From CAZJAH01 sp964544155 (GTDB lineage Bacteria; Bacteroidota; Ignavibacteria; Kapaibacteriales; UBA2268): a DNA stretch of 18,103 nt. The stretch is taken from contig CAZJAH010000051.1 of NCBI GenBank assembly GCA_964544155.1, positions 1 to 18,103 on the forward strand. Direction: 5' to 3'. The notes below the pieces were generated by a model, which was given only the letters and a program-made list of their open reading frames with translations, had not been told where the DNA came from and searched no databases. The position numbers and the translations under genes were made by a program. Positions 1 through 6,631 of this stretch are shown piece by piece; position 1 is the first letter of the stretch; every line of letters begins with the position of its first letter.

Positions 1-80
1 AGCAGATGGCTCCTTGCTCAGGCTAAGGCGCCTTATCAATTTAGCCCTGTTCCTCATCTGACAACCATAATTAATTAAAA

Positions 81-105
81 AAACCCGCATTAAAAACGCG
101 GGTTT
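81..105 (-). terminator. intrinsic terminator of serC
   Basis: Perfect 8-bp arms (AAACCCGC at 81-88 and GCGGGTTT at 98-105) enclose a 9-nt loop. Read on the minus strand the hairpin is followed by a T-rich run (positions 80 down to about 71). It lies 27 bases after the serC stop codon, so it most likely ends the serC transcript. Confidence 0.85.
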
Positions 106-131
106 CATAGTATAATATTTGAAAAACAAGA

Positions 132-1214
132 TTACTTGTTTTCTTTCATAAATTCTTCCATAAATTTAACAAGAGCTTCAACTGATTCTTTCGGGCAGGC
201 GTTATAGATTGAGGCACGGCATCCGCCGACGCTTCTATGGCCTTTAAGGTTAGTCATGTTGTATTTAGCTCTTGCTTCATCGATGAATAGCTTCTCGAGT
301 TCAGGTGTAGGCAGGTTCCAGGTGACGTTCATGATGGAACGGTCGTCCTTATCCGGCACAGTTCCTTTGTAGAAGTCATTATGCGCGTCGATGAAATCAT
401 AGAGTAAACCGGCTTTTTCGTTATTTCTTTCTTCCATTGCTTCAAGTCCGCCGAGTTTCTGTATCCATTTGAAAGTCTGTCCGACAACGTAAACCGGCAG
501 ACATGGCGGAGTATTGAACATGGATTCTTTTTCAGTATGAGTCTTGTATTTAAGCATTGTCGGAGGAGTATCCTTAGCTTTTTCTTCGAGCCAGCTTTTT
601 TTGATCACAACCATGGTAACGCCCGCGGGGCCGATATTTTTTTGCGCACCGGCGTAGATAAGGTTGAATTTAGAGAAATCGAGCGGCCTTGAGAAAAGGT
701 CGGATGACATATCTGCGACAAGCGGACAATTCACCTCGGGCATGGTTTTCCAACGGGTGCCGTAAATCGTGTTGTTCGATGTAATATGCAGATAATCCGC
801 GTCATCATTATACTGAATATTTTTCGGTATATAGTTAAACGTTTTGTCTTCCGAGCTTGCCAGTACTCTTGTTTCGCCAATCCATTTAGCTTCTTTAATG
901 GCTTTTTTCGACCAGGCGCCGGTATTAACGTAGTCAGCTTTTTCATTCAGGAAGTTAAAGGGCAGCATAATGAACTGAGTGCTTGCTCCTCCACCCAGGA
1001 AGAGAACGTCGTAATCATCGGCAGAGAGTCCCATCAACTTAAGGGCATCATTCTGTGTTTCTTTAAAAACAGCGTCAAATTCCTTTGACCTATGGCTAAC
1101 TTCCATTATTGACATACCAAGCCCGTTGAAATCAATAACGGCTTTGCTTGTTGCTTCCAATACTTCTACCGGCAGAATAGCAGGCCCGGCGCTAAAATTA
1201 TGTGCTCTGTTCAT
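132..1214 (-). CDS. serC: phosphoserine aminotransferase (SerC)
   Basis: PLP-dependent class V aminotransferase that makes 3-phosphoserine from 3-phosphohydroxypyruvate and glutamate in serine synthesis (the family also acts in PLP synthesis); cytosolic. Seen: N-terminal NFSAGPAILP, HRSKEF, the GGGASTQF phosphate-binding stretch, TGAWS with the ring-stacking Trp, the PLP lysine in YAGAQKNIGPAG (Lys192 from the chosen start) and C-terminal GHRSVGGCRASIYNA. The length of 360 residues is normal for the family. The frame also has an ATG at 1226, but a GGAG at 1221-1224 lies 6 nt before the ATG at 1214 and overlaps the upstream ATG, so MNRAHNF is the preferred start. The gene stands alone with its own terminator; no serA is seen in the window. 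Confidence 0.96.
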   Translation of the reverse strand: MNRAHNFSAGPAILPVEVLEATSKAVIDFNGLGMSIMEVSHRSKEFDAVFKETQNDALKLMGLSADDYDVLFLGGGASTQFIMLPFNFLNEKADYVNTGAWSKKAIKEAKWIGETRVLASSEDKTFNYIPKNIQYNDDADYLHITSNNTIYGTRWKTMPEVNCPLVADMSSDLFSRPLDFSKFNLIYAGAQKNIGPAGVTMVVIKKSWLEEKAKDTPPTMLKYKTHTEKESMFNTPPCLPVYVVGQTFKWIQKLGGLEAMEERNNEKAGLLYDFIDAHNDFYKGTVPDKDDRSIMNVTWNLPTPELEKLFIDEARAKYNMTNLKGHRSVGGCRASIYNACPKESVEALVKFMEEFMKENK

Positions 1215-1220
1215 TAAATG

Positions 1221-1224
1221 CTCC
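1221..1224 (-). promoter_or_regulatory. serC ribosome binding site (decides start)
   Basis: GGAG on the minus strand, 6 nt from the ATG at 1212-1214. It overlaps the upstream in-frame ATG at 1224-1226, so that upstream codon is unlikely to be the true start. Confidence 0.7.
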
Positions 1225-1226
1225 AT

Positions 1227-1653
1227 TTATTAAATAATAACAATCAGTATAAGTATCCGTGCAACATGCAAATTAAGAGATTTATAAATCATTTCATAAA
1301 AAACTTATTTCAAAAAAAACAGGGCCTCTCGGGATGAACTTCAAACGGCTCGATAATCGTGTAACTTTTTATTTAAATAATAGGATTTCATAAATACCCG
1401 GCCGGATAATTCCAAAGCCCGCCGGGCCATTTATATCGGAAAAATTAAAAAAATCAAAGCCCATCACCAGGTTTTATATTTTTTTGCCATGGGTTTTGAT
1501 GACAGAGCCATTGCCGTTAGGAAAATGATTTTAAATTCCTGTCCTGCCTTATAAGCCTTACAGCTGAAATATCCGGTAGGCTTTTTTCAGGTAAACTTTT
1601 TGATTTCTTTCTGCCAATTTTTTTTATTTTTTAAGAATAAAACTAAGGCGGGC
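1227..1653. other. 427-base intergenic region between nrnA and serC
   Basis: No credible ORF. It should hold the serC promoter near 1230-1300, but no convincing -35/-10 pair was found. It holds the nrnA terminator (1441-1500) and a second hairpin at 1553-1583 followed by six T on the plus strand. A GC-rich pair of short arms (CCCGGC at 1397-1402 and GCCGGG at 1421-1426) could fold but has no T tract. Confidence 0.6.
1441..1500 (-). terminator. probable intrinsic terminator of nrnA
   Basis: Arms of 12 bp (1453-1464 and 1489-1500, complementary except one G-T pair) enclose a 24-nt loop. On the minus strand the hairpin is followed directly by a run of seven T and then TAATTTT (1452 down to 1441). 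It lies about 155 bases after the nrnA stop, which would leave a longish 3' untranslated region. Confidence 0.6.
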
Positions 1654-2661
1654 TTACAAAACTTTTTTAATTTCGTATATAAGTGCTTCTTTTACTTCCT
1701 TTATGTCTTTATGCTTTACTCTGGCGCCGGCTGCATGCTGATGGCCGCCTCCGTTGAATTTTAGGGCAAAATCACGAGCGGAAACATCTCCCTTTGAACG
1801 GAAGGACATTCTCACTTCGTCAGCGTCAGGATTATCTGAAATTAACACACCGAGCATTACACCGCTCATAGACTGGGAATTTTCGACAATGCCTTCAACG
1901 TCGTCACCGGCTGCTCCCGTTTCCTTGAAATCCTTCCTGGTTAGTGTCATAACAGCCGCCTTACCGCCCGCGTAATGTTCCAGGCTGGTAAATGCCCTGC
2001 CAAGCAGTTTGAGAGCTTCTGGTTTCTGCATATTATAAATATTCTCATAGATATAAACGGGATCCGCGCCGGCATCGATCAGTGCGCCGATTATCCTGTG
2101 TACCTCGCCGTCAGTTCTTGGGAAGCGGAAACTGCCGGTATCTGTCATAATGGCCGCGTAAAGCGCAGTAGCAGTTTTTTTATCCAATTCGAAATCTTCT
2201 TTTACCAGCTTATAGATGAGCTGCCCTGCGGATGCTGAATCGGTATCAACCACATAATGGCCTGCGAATGGCTTTGGATCGATGTGGTGGTCAATGACCA
2301 TTTTAAAAGCAGCGGATTCTTCTATAGGCTCCGCCATTTCGTTTACTCGCTTGATGTCGTTCAGATCGACTACTAGTATAAGCCCGGCGGATTTAATGGC
2401 TTCATCATGCTTTTCGGCAATATAGTACTCAATATCATTATCTGCGTCGATAAATTTCAGATTATCAGGTGTAGGGCTGTTATTTATAAGCCTGACGGTT
2501 TTTCCTTTATCCTTTAAATAATAAAAAATTCCAAGCGCTGAACCAATAGCGTCACCGTCAGGATTTCGATGCGTGGTGACTATTATATTATTATGCTTTT
2601 CGATTATCTCACGCGCTTTTTTAAATGCTTCGTTTAATTCGGCGGCTGTGTTAGAAATCAT
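1654..2661 (-). CDS. nrnA: DHH/DHHA1 phosphoesterase, NrnA-like oligoribonuclease / pAp phosphatase
   Basis: Cytosolic metal-dependent phosphoesterase. Members of this family degrade very short RNA oligonucleotides (nanoRNA) and several dephosphorylate 3'-phosphoadenosine 5'-phosphate. The DHH domain motifs are all present: HRNPDGDAIGS (His31, Asp35, Asp37), VVDLND (Asp99), the signature IDHH (Asp124-His126) and MTDTGSF (Asp174). The C-terminal DHHA1 domain carries the substrate-binding GGGHQHAAG at 304-312. At 335 residues it is slightly longer than typical NrnA (about 310-325). The ATG at 2661 is supported by GGAG at 2668-2671, 6 nt upstream. It is transcribed divergently from the PASTA gene and the upstream region carries an inverted repeat. 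The family is certain; the exact substrate is inferred. Confidence 0.92.
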   Translation of the reverse strand: MISNTAAELNEAFKKAREIIEKHNNIIVTTHRNPDGDAIGSALGIFYYLKDKGKTVRLINNSPTPDNLKFIDADNDIEYYIAEKHDEAIKSAGLILVVDLNDIKRVNEMAEPIEESAAFKMVIDHHIDPKPFAGHYVVDTDSASAGQLIYKLVKEDFELDKKTATALYAAIMTDTGSFRFPRTDGEVHRIIGALIDAGADPVYIYENIYNMQKPEALKLLGRAFTSLEHYAGGKAAVMTLTRKDFKETGAAGDDVEGIVENSQSMSGVMLGVLISDNPDADEVRMSFRSKGDVSARDFALKFNGGGHQHAAGARVKHKDIKEVKEALIYEIKKVL

Positions 2662-2681
2662 CGCTTTCTCCGTTTTAGTAA

Positions 2682-2709
2682 TATCAATTAATCTGTAACG
2701 TAATTGATA
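2682..2709. repeat. perfect 9-bp inverted repeat, operator-like, in the nrnA/PASTA divergent region
   Basis: TATCAATTA at 2682-2690 and its exact complement TAATTGATA at 2701-2709, spaced by 10 nt. It lies 21-48 bases upstream of the nrnA start. A weak minus-strand promoter candidate (TTTACA at 2726-2731, TATCAA at 2704-2709, 16-nt spacer) would put the right arm on the -10 element. It may be a dimeric regulator site or an RNA hairpin in the nrnA leader. Confidence 0.4.
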
Positions 2710-2792
2710 ATTTCTAATTTTAGGCTGTAAATCATTCGTATTTTAATTATTTTTGAATAAAGCAAGGCTTTAATAAATAAAAAATTATCGAG

Positions 2793-3713
2793 ATGGACGA
2801 CGACAAAAAAAGATTTAACCCCGACGATGAAAATAATAATGAAGAAAAGAATCCAGTTTCTGAAGGTCAGACTGAAAGTAAAAAGGAAGATCAGAAAATA
2901 GATGATTCCGATGATATAGAATATAATTATTATAATTACGGCGACCTGAAGAAGAAGCCTGTATCCGAAAAAAAGGAAAAACCCAAATTAAGCAAACAGC
3001 TTCCGGGCTATCTGCTTGTTATAGCCGGATATATTGGGGCATTACTTATACTGCTTCTGGCATTTGACAACTGGATAATGCCCGGTATAGTGCATGATAA
3101 ATCCAGAGTGATCATACCGGAAGTCGCCGGTAAAAAGGTAGAAAGCGCCGAAGAAACCTTAGTCAATAACCACCTTGTGCCCAGACGCTCCCGGGAACAG
3201 TTCAGCGGCAGCCTTCCGGCAGGATATGTCATCAGGCAGATTCCTCATCCCGGCAAAGAAGTCAAGACCGGGCGCGCGGTTTACCTGACTGTAAGCAAAG
3301 GAAAAGAGACCGTACCGGTGCCTAAACTCATCGGCAAGTCACTAAGAGAAGCACGCATTCTTCTTATGGGAAGAGGCCTTAATCTCAAAGATATAGATTA
3401 CGAAAACAGTGAAGTCATACCTAAAGATTCGATCATCTCGCAAAGTACCGATCCGGGAAAGCAGATGGCTTACGGCGACGGGATTTCCGTTGTGGTCAGC
3501 AAAGGATCTGAAATGCAGGTCAAGGTACCTGATATAACCGGGATATCAGTTAGCGAGGTAGCTGATTTTCTTGCTCTGCAGGGATTCCGCCTGGGTACAG
3601 TCACATATCGGGAAAATGAAACATTTTTGCCGGGAATAATCATTGACCAGTACCCAAAGTCTAATGAAATAGCTCAGTATAATTCTTCAATAAATGTAAT
3701 TGTTTCCAGATAG
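2793..3713 (+). CDS. single-pass membrane protein with three PASTA domains
   Basis: 306 residues in three parts. Residues 1-70 are a very acidic, low-complexity cytoplasmic tail (Asp/Glu/Lys/Asn rich, with a Tyr-rich patch at 44-49). Residues 71-91 form one strong membrane helix. Three PASTA repeats follow outside the membrane at about 105-169, 172-238 and 242-306; each has the V-P-x-(L/I/V)-x-G start and ends in a V-S-(K/R) strand. PASTA domains in Ser/Thr kinases and penicillin-binding proteins bind peptidoglycan or its precursors. Here neither a kinase nor a transpeptidase domain is attached, so the protein is probably an envelope anchor or sensor of cell-wall state (inference). The start ATG has only a weak GAG just before it. 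It opens the plus-strand block, 79 bases from the divergent inverted repeat. Confidence 0.88.
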   Translation: MDDDKKRFNPDDENNNEEKNPVSEGQTESKKEDQKIDDSDDIEYNYYNYGDLKKKPVSEKKEKPKLSKQLPGYLLVIAGYIGALLILLLAFDNWIMPGIVHDKSRVIIPEVAGKKVESAEETLVNNHLVPRRSREQFSGSLPAGYVIRQIPHPGKEVKTGRAVYLTVSKGKETVPVPKLIGKSLREARILLMGRGLNLKDIDYENSEVIPKDSIISQSTDPGKQMAYGDGISVVVSKGSEMQVKVPDITGISVSEVADFLALQGFRLGTVTYRENETFLPGIIIDQYPKSNEIAQYNSSINVIVSR

Positions 3714-3809
3714 ATTAAACCCTTAGCAGATTAACTTTGTCTAATTACTGAAATCGATTAAGTTATCACATTAATAAATTTGTTTTGAAATTAGATAAAG
3801 GAGAGAATC

Positions 3810-4454
3810 ATGTTAAGGAAGATAATTATATTGGCAGTTGCTGCTGCGGCTATGCCTCTTATGCTTATCGCCGGGGAAAAGGATCAGAATCGTGAAATAT
3901 TCCGCGAACTTAGAGAAAGGCTGAGCGAATACAAAGAAGCTAACATCGAACCATTCAGGCTTGAAATGAAGAACAAATTTGAAGCCGGGCTAAGCAGCGA
4001 AGAACTCGCTGAACTGAACAAACTCCGGGCCGAAGCTGCCGAAAAACGCGAAGATAAAATGCAGGAGATGAGGCAGAAGCGCGATAAAAGTAGAAATGAA
4101 ATGAAGGAAGGACGCGGACGCGGCGAAAGGGAAATGCGTGGCAGAAAAGGCCGTCCCGAACCTGATGAGGAAATGAAGGAAATATACAGACGGGCAGCTA
4201 AGATTGTCGACAGGCATTCCGAGGTGCTTTTGGAGATTGATCGCGCCAAGGAAGAAAAGAATGAAACCTGGAAACAAGACATGAACCGCATCATCGAGGA
4301 GTGGTATAATGAGCACAAAGATGATCTTAGTGAAAAAGCTCTTGAAAGGATTAAAAGAATGTCCACCAAAAGGCTCGAAGCCGGGCATGATATGATGGAC
4401 AGAGAGAAAAGAGCAGTACTCTTTGTACTCTGGGACGGCGAAACTCTCAAATGA
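3810..4454 (+). CDS. secreted, highly charged, coiled-coil-like protein of unknown function
   Basis: 214 residues. An N-terminal signal peptide (basic LRK, hydrophobic residues 5-20, likely cut after Ala21) sends it to the periplasm or beyond. The mature part is nearly all Glu, Lys, Arg, Met and Ala in a helical, coiled-coil-like pattern (about 25-100 and 120-200), broken by an Arg/Gly-rich linker at about 100-118. It has no Cys and no recognisable catalytic motif. The architecture recalls small periplasmic helical proteins of the Spy/CpxP (LTXXQ) type, but the LTxxQ motif is not clear, so this is only a suggestion. The start is well supported by AAAGGAG 6 nt upstream of the ATG. It lies 96 bases after the PASTA gene and is followed by a strong terminator, so the two may form one transcript. 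Confidence 0.8.
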   Translation: MLRKIIILAVAAAAMPLMLIAGEKDQNREIFRELRERLSEYKEANIEPFRLEMKNKFEAGLSSEELAELNKLRAEAAEKREDKMQEMRQKRDKSRNEMKEGRGRGEREMRGRKGRPEPDEEMKEIYRRAAKIVDRHSEVLLEIDRAKEEKNETWKQDMNRIIEEWYNEHKDDLSEKALERIKRMSTKRLEAGHDMMDREKRAVLFVLWDGETLK

Positions 4455-4483
4455 TCCTGATATATTAACTGCTGTAATAAATC

Positions 4484-4511
4484 AAAGCTCTGCTCATGCA
4501 GGGCTTTTTTT
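4484..4511 (+). terminator. strong intrinsic terminator after the secreted helical protein
   Basis: Arms of 10 bp (4484-4493 with 4498-4507, one G-T pair), tetraloop TCAT, then a run of seven T (4505-4511). It separates the PASTA/secreted-protein unit from the following transporter-ligase-decarboxylase operon. Confidence 0.9.
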
Positions 4512-4608
4512 ACATATTATTGATATATCGTTTTACCATAAAAAAGATTTTTTCTAATGGGTTGCAGGCCTTATTTTGGAGCTTTTGTAACTGATTTTCA
4601 GGGAGAAA

Positions 4609-5346
4609 GTGTCAGAACTATTCATATTAGCTCTGCTGGTGATCTTCTTTTCCACTTTGGTGAGGTCGGCATTCGGCTTTGGCGATGCACTTCTGGCAAT
4701 GCCTCTGCTGGCGCTGCTTATGCCCGTAAAAACCGCCGCGCCTGTAGTGGCCATGATCTCCATCACTGTAGCTGTGTACATTCTGATTGGGAATTTCCGC
4801 AAAGTAGAGTTCAAATCCCTGTGGGTGCTGATAGTATCTTCCATTTTGGGCATCCCGGCCGGCCTCATCTACTTAAAGGATACCGCCGACGAGCTTGTTA
4901 AGATTGTGTTAGGCGTGATGCTAATGCTTTTCGCCCTCTTCAAGCTGCTAAAGCCCGGGCTGATAGAGCTTAAGTCAGCCAAAAGCGCACCCGTATTCGG
5001 TTTTGTTTCGGGCATACTCGGCGGAGCGTATAACACCAACGGCCCGCCGGTAATAATTTACGGTACATTGCGAGCCTGGCCTCCTGATAAGTTCAGGGCC
5101 ATACTTCAGGGGTTTTTCCTGCCAGTTAATATATTTATTATAATCGGCCACTATGCCGCCGGGTTGTGGACTGAAAAAGCCGTGTATCTTTTCCTTTGGA
5201 GCTTTCCTGTTATGGCTGCTGCTATCCTTCTGGGTTCTTATATCAATAAAAAGATACCATCGGAAAAATTCACAAAATATATTTACATCTTACTCTTTTT
5301 TATAGGCCTGTATTTATGTGTGAATGTAATATTTTTCTATAATTAA
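4609..5346 (+). CDS. TauE/SafE-family membrane transporter (anion exporter)
   Basis: 245-residue integral membrane protein with about eight hydrophobic segments. The N-terminal half contains the family's STLVRSAFGFGDALLAMP stretch with its Gly-rich helix. The second half has the internal-duplication counterpart SGILGGAYNTNGPPVIIY. The family (DUF81, TauE/SafE) includes exporters or importers of sulfite, sulfoacetate and other small organic anions; the substrate here cannot be read from the sequence. The start is a GTG at 4609 with GGGAG only 3 nt upstream. An in-frame stop at 4588-4590 allows no ATG or GTG further upstream. It is the first gene of the unit that continues, after 17 bases, into the biotin ligase and the decarboxylase subunits. 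The location suggests it could carry the substrate or product of the decarboxylase (inference). Confidence 0.88.
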   Translation: MSELFILALLVIFFSTLVRSAFGFGDALLAMPLLALLMPVKTAAPVVAMISITVAVYILIGNFRKVEFKSLWVLIVSSILGIPAGLIYLKDTADELVKIVLGVMLMLFALFKLLKPGLIELKSAKSAPVFGFVSGILGGAYNTNGPPVIIYGTLRAWPPDKFRAILQGFFLPVNIFIIIGHYAAGLWTEKAVYLFLWSFPVMAAAILLGSYINKKIPSEKFTKYIYILLFFIGLYLCVNVIFFYN

Positions 5347-5363
5347 ATTTACTAAGTTATTTA

Positions 5364-6314
5364 ATGATAATTGCCGACAGCCCGGGCTTACTAAGTAAAT
5401 ATCATCATGATATATGCAGCTTTTCCGCGGCAGATCTGTCCCATATCAAAAAGCCGGGCCTTGATGCCCCGGATATAGAGGTAATCAAAGCGCTTTTTCC
5501 GGGTAAAACCTTACACATTGCCAATGCATCAGACAGGGAATTCCCGAATCATGAATTTTACCTTGAAAGCTCGGAATCCAGCCGTTTCGACCTGATGGTC
5601 AAACTCTCGAGAAAGCTCAATATAAATAGCAGCATTGCAGTATTTACCGGCAAGGCGAAGGGCTTCCACGGCTTCAGAGAAAGGCCCTGGGAGGCTGAAT
5701 CCGGCAATCTCCACATGACCCTTCACATTAATCCGCAAAGGCACATCCCAGCCTTCGGAGCTCAATTCCTCATGCTGGCAGCAGTGGCGGCTTGTGAGGC
5801 CGTCAATTCATTTGAGGGTTTACGCGAAAAATCGCGCATAAAATGGGTGAACGATATTTTAATTGGAAATTCAAAAATCGGGGGTGTGATCGCTCATTCT
5901 CAGTCAATGGGAACTAAAACCGGCAGCGTAGTACTGGGTATTGGCATAAACGTTAATAGCTCGCCTAATGTTGAGCGCGATTCCTGGGTGCCTGCTGTGT
6001 CTTCCATAAAGGACAACATTGATTATGATGACGGGCAGCTGCTATCCCGGCTCAAATCGGCGCTTCTGGAAAATCTGGGATACTGCTACGGCCTTATCAT
6101 TTCAGGGAAAGCAGATAAACTTTACAGAGCATATCTCAGTAATTCCGCCGCTATCGGCAGAGAAGTAATGATCACAAGCGATCCTCGGGAAGGAACACCC
6201 TCAACTATAGCAGAAGGAATTTTGGAAAAAATCGGCCCGGAGCTTGAGCTATACCTGCGCGGAATAGATAAACCACTAAGATCGGGAAGAATGATTTTCA
6301 AAAATCCAAATTAA
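5364..6314 (+). CDS. divergent biotin--protein ligase (BirA catalytic-domain family)
   Basis: 316 residues. It should activate biotin with ATP and attach it to the lysine of a carrier domain, here most likely Lys587 of the OadA-like protein three genes downstream. Seen: KWVND at 160-164 (usual KWPND), KIGG at 171-174 with the catalytic-loop Lys, GIGINVN at 192-198, and a C-terminal SH3-like domain at about 262-312. The N-terminal ~65 residues show no helix-turn-helix of the classical BirA repressor. The glycine/arginine nucleotide loop (GRGRRG in BirA) is degenerate, reading KGFHGFRERPW at 99-109, though the following W..x..GNL is kept. The upstream S-T-N motif is also altered (SSESS at 69-73). 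No good ribosome binding site is visible; the ATG lies 17 bases after the transporter stop, so coupling is possible. A monofunctional ligase with altered active-site loop is the best reading. Confidence 0.8.
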   Translation: MIIADSPGLLSKYHHDICSFSAADLSHIKKPGLDAPDIEVIKALFPGKTLHIANASDREFPNHEFYLESSESSRFDLMVKLSRKLNINSSIAVFTGKAKGFHGFRERPWEAESGNLHMTLHINPQRHIPAFGAQFLMLAAVAACEAVNSFEGLREKSRIKWVNDILIGNSKIGGVIAHSQSMGTKTGSVVLGIGINVNSSPNVERDSWVPAVSSIKDNIDYDDGQLLSRLKSALLENLGYCYGLIISGKADKLYRAYLSNSAAIGREVMITSDPREGTPSTIAEGILEKIGPELELYLRGIDKPLRSGRMIFKNPN

Positions 6315-6328
6315 TTTTTACTCACCTC

Positions 6329-6357
6329 TTGAATTTCATAATTTATAATTATATATT
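6329..6357 (+). promoter_or_regulatory. possible internal sigma70-like promoter before oadG
   Basis: TTGAAT at 6329-6334, a 17-nt spacer and TATATT at 6352-6357, in the 104-base gap between the biotin ligase and oadG and about 60 bases before its ATG. The gap has no terminator, so it may add to read-through from upstream. The region is very AT-rich, which makes chance matches likely. Confidence 0.3.
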
Positions 6358-6405
6358 GTCAGGAATTCACTGCGAAGAAAATACTTTAACTACACGAAGA
6401 ATAAA

Positions 6406-6409
6406 GGAG
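6406..6409 (+). promoter_or_regulatory. oadG ribosome binding site (decides start)
   Basis: GGAG within AAAGGAG (6403-6409), 9 nt before the ATG at 6419. The longer in-frame ATG at 6329 has no such site and would add a 30-residue polar extension before the membrane helix, so 6419 is preferred. Confidence 0.65.
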
Positions 6410-6418
6410 ACAGGAAAG

Positions 6419-6631
6419 ATGGCCTCCCCAAACTTAATTTTTATTTCTATAACGGCATTCATAGCCGTTTTTGTACTTCTGACAGTTCTTGCTACATTAA
6501 TAAAAGCAACGACATCACTTTTTCCGGCACCGGAAAAGAAAGAGGACAGCGCCGTTATAGCGGCTTTATCCACAACTTTGAGTTCAATTTATCCCGGCAG
6601 TAAAATAACTATGATCAAGGAGGAGAAATGA
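6419..6631 (+). CDS. oadG: OadG-like small membrane subunit of sodium-pump decarboxylase
   Basis: 70-residue protein with one N-terminal membrane helix (about residues 4-29). A Pro/Lys/Glu hinge follows, then an Ala-rich amphipathic helix (SAVIAALSTTLSSIY) of the type seen in OadG/gamma subunits (E-x-x-AAIxAAL pattern). The gamma subunit holds the membrane beta and soluble alpha subunits together. It is shorter than typical OadG (about 80-90) and lacks the His-rich C-terminal tail that binds zinc in the Klebsiella enzyme. It overlaps the OadA start by 4 bases (ATGA). The assignment rests on size, topology and position directly before OadA and OadB; sequence similarity alone would be weak. Confidence 0.72.
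   Translation: MASPNLIFISITAFIAVFVLLTVLATLIKATTSLFPAPEKKEDSAVIAALSTTLSSIYPGSKITMIKEEK
6617..6623 (+). promoter_or_regulatory. strong ribosome binding site of oadA
   Basis: AAGGAGG inside the last codons of oadG, 4 nt before the overlapping ATGA (6628-6631). This arrangement indicates translational coupling of the gamma and alpha subunits. Confidence 0.8.

Noticed and set aside
1..80. Short open frames at the left edge (a minus-strand ATG at 55-57 open to the edge, and a plus-strand frame ending at 76-78), with a small palindrome AAGGCGCCTT.
   Set aside because: Only 19-25 codons, no ribosome binding site and no recognisable protein or RNA; could be part of a dispersed repeat but cannot be judged from one copy.
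3884..4450. Long antisense open frame (188 codons) opposite the secreted helical protein.
   Set aside because: The Ser/Leu-rich product is the expected mirror of Glu/Lys/Arg-rich codons; no ribosome binding site or domain.
4557..4901. Plus-strand 114-codon open frame overlapping the TauE/SafE gene.
   Set aside because: It overlaps a clear membrane transporter frame, has no family features, and its Cys/Arg/His-rich composition is typical of an out-of-frame reading.
6329..6418. N-terminal extension of oadG starting at ATG 6329.
   Set aside because: No ribosome binding site, coincides with a possible promoter, and adds a polar segment unlike OadG proteins; the ATG at 6419 has GGAG upstream.
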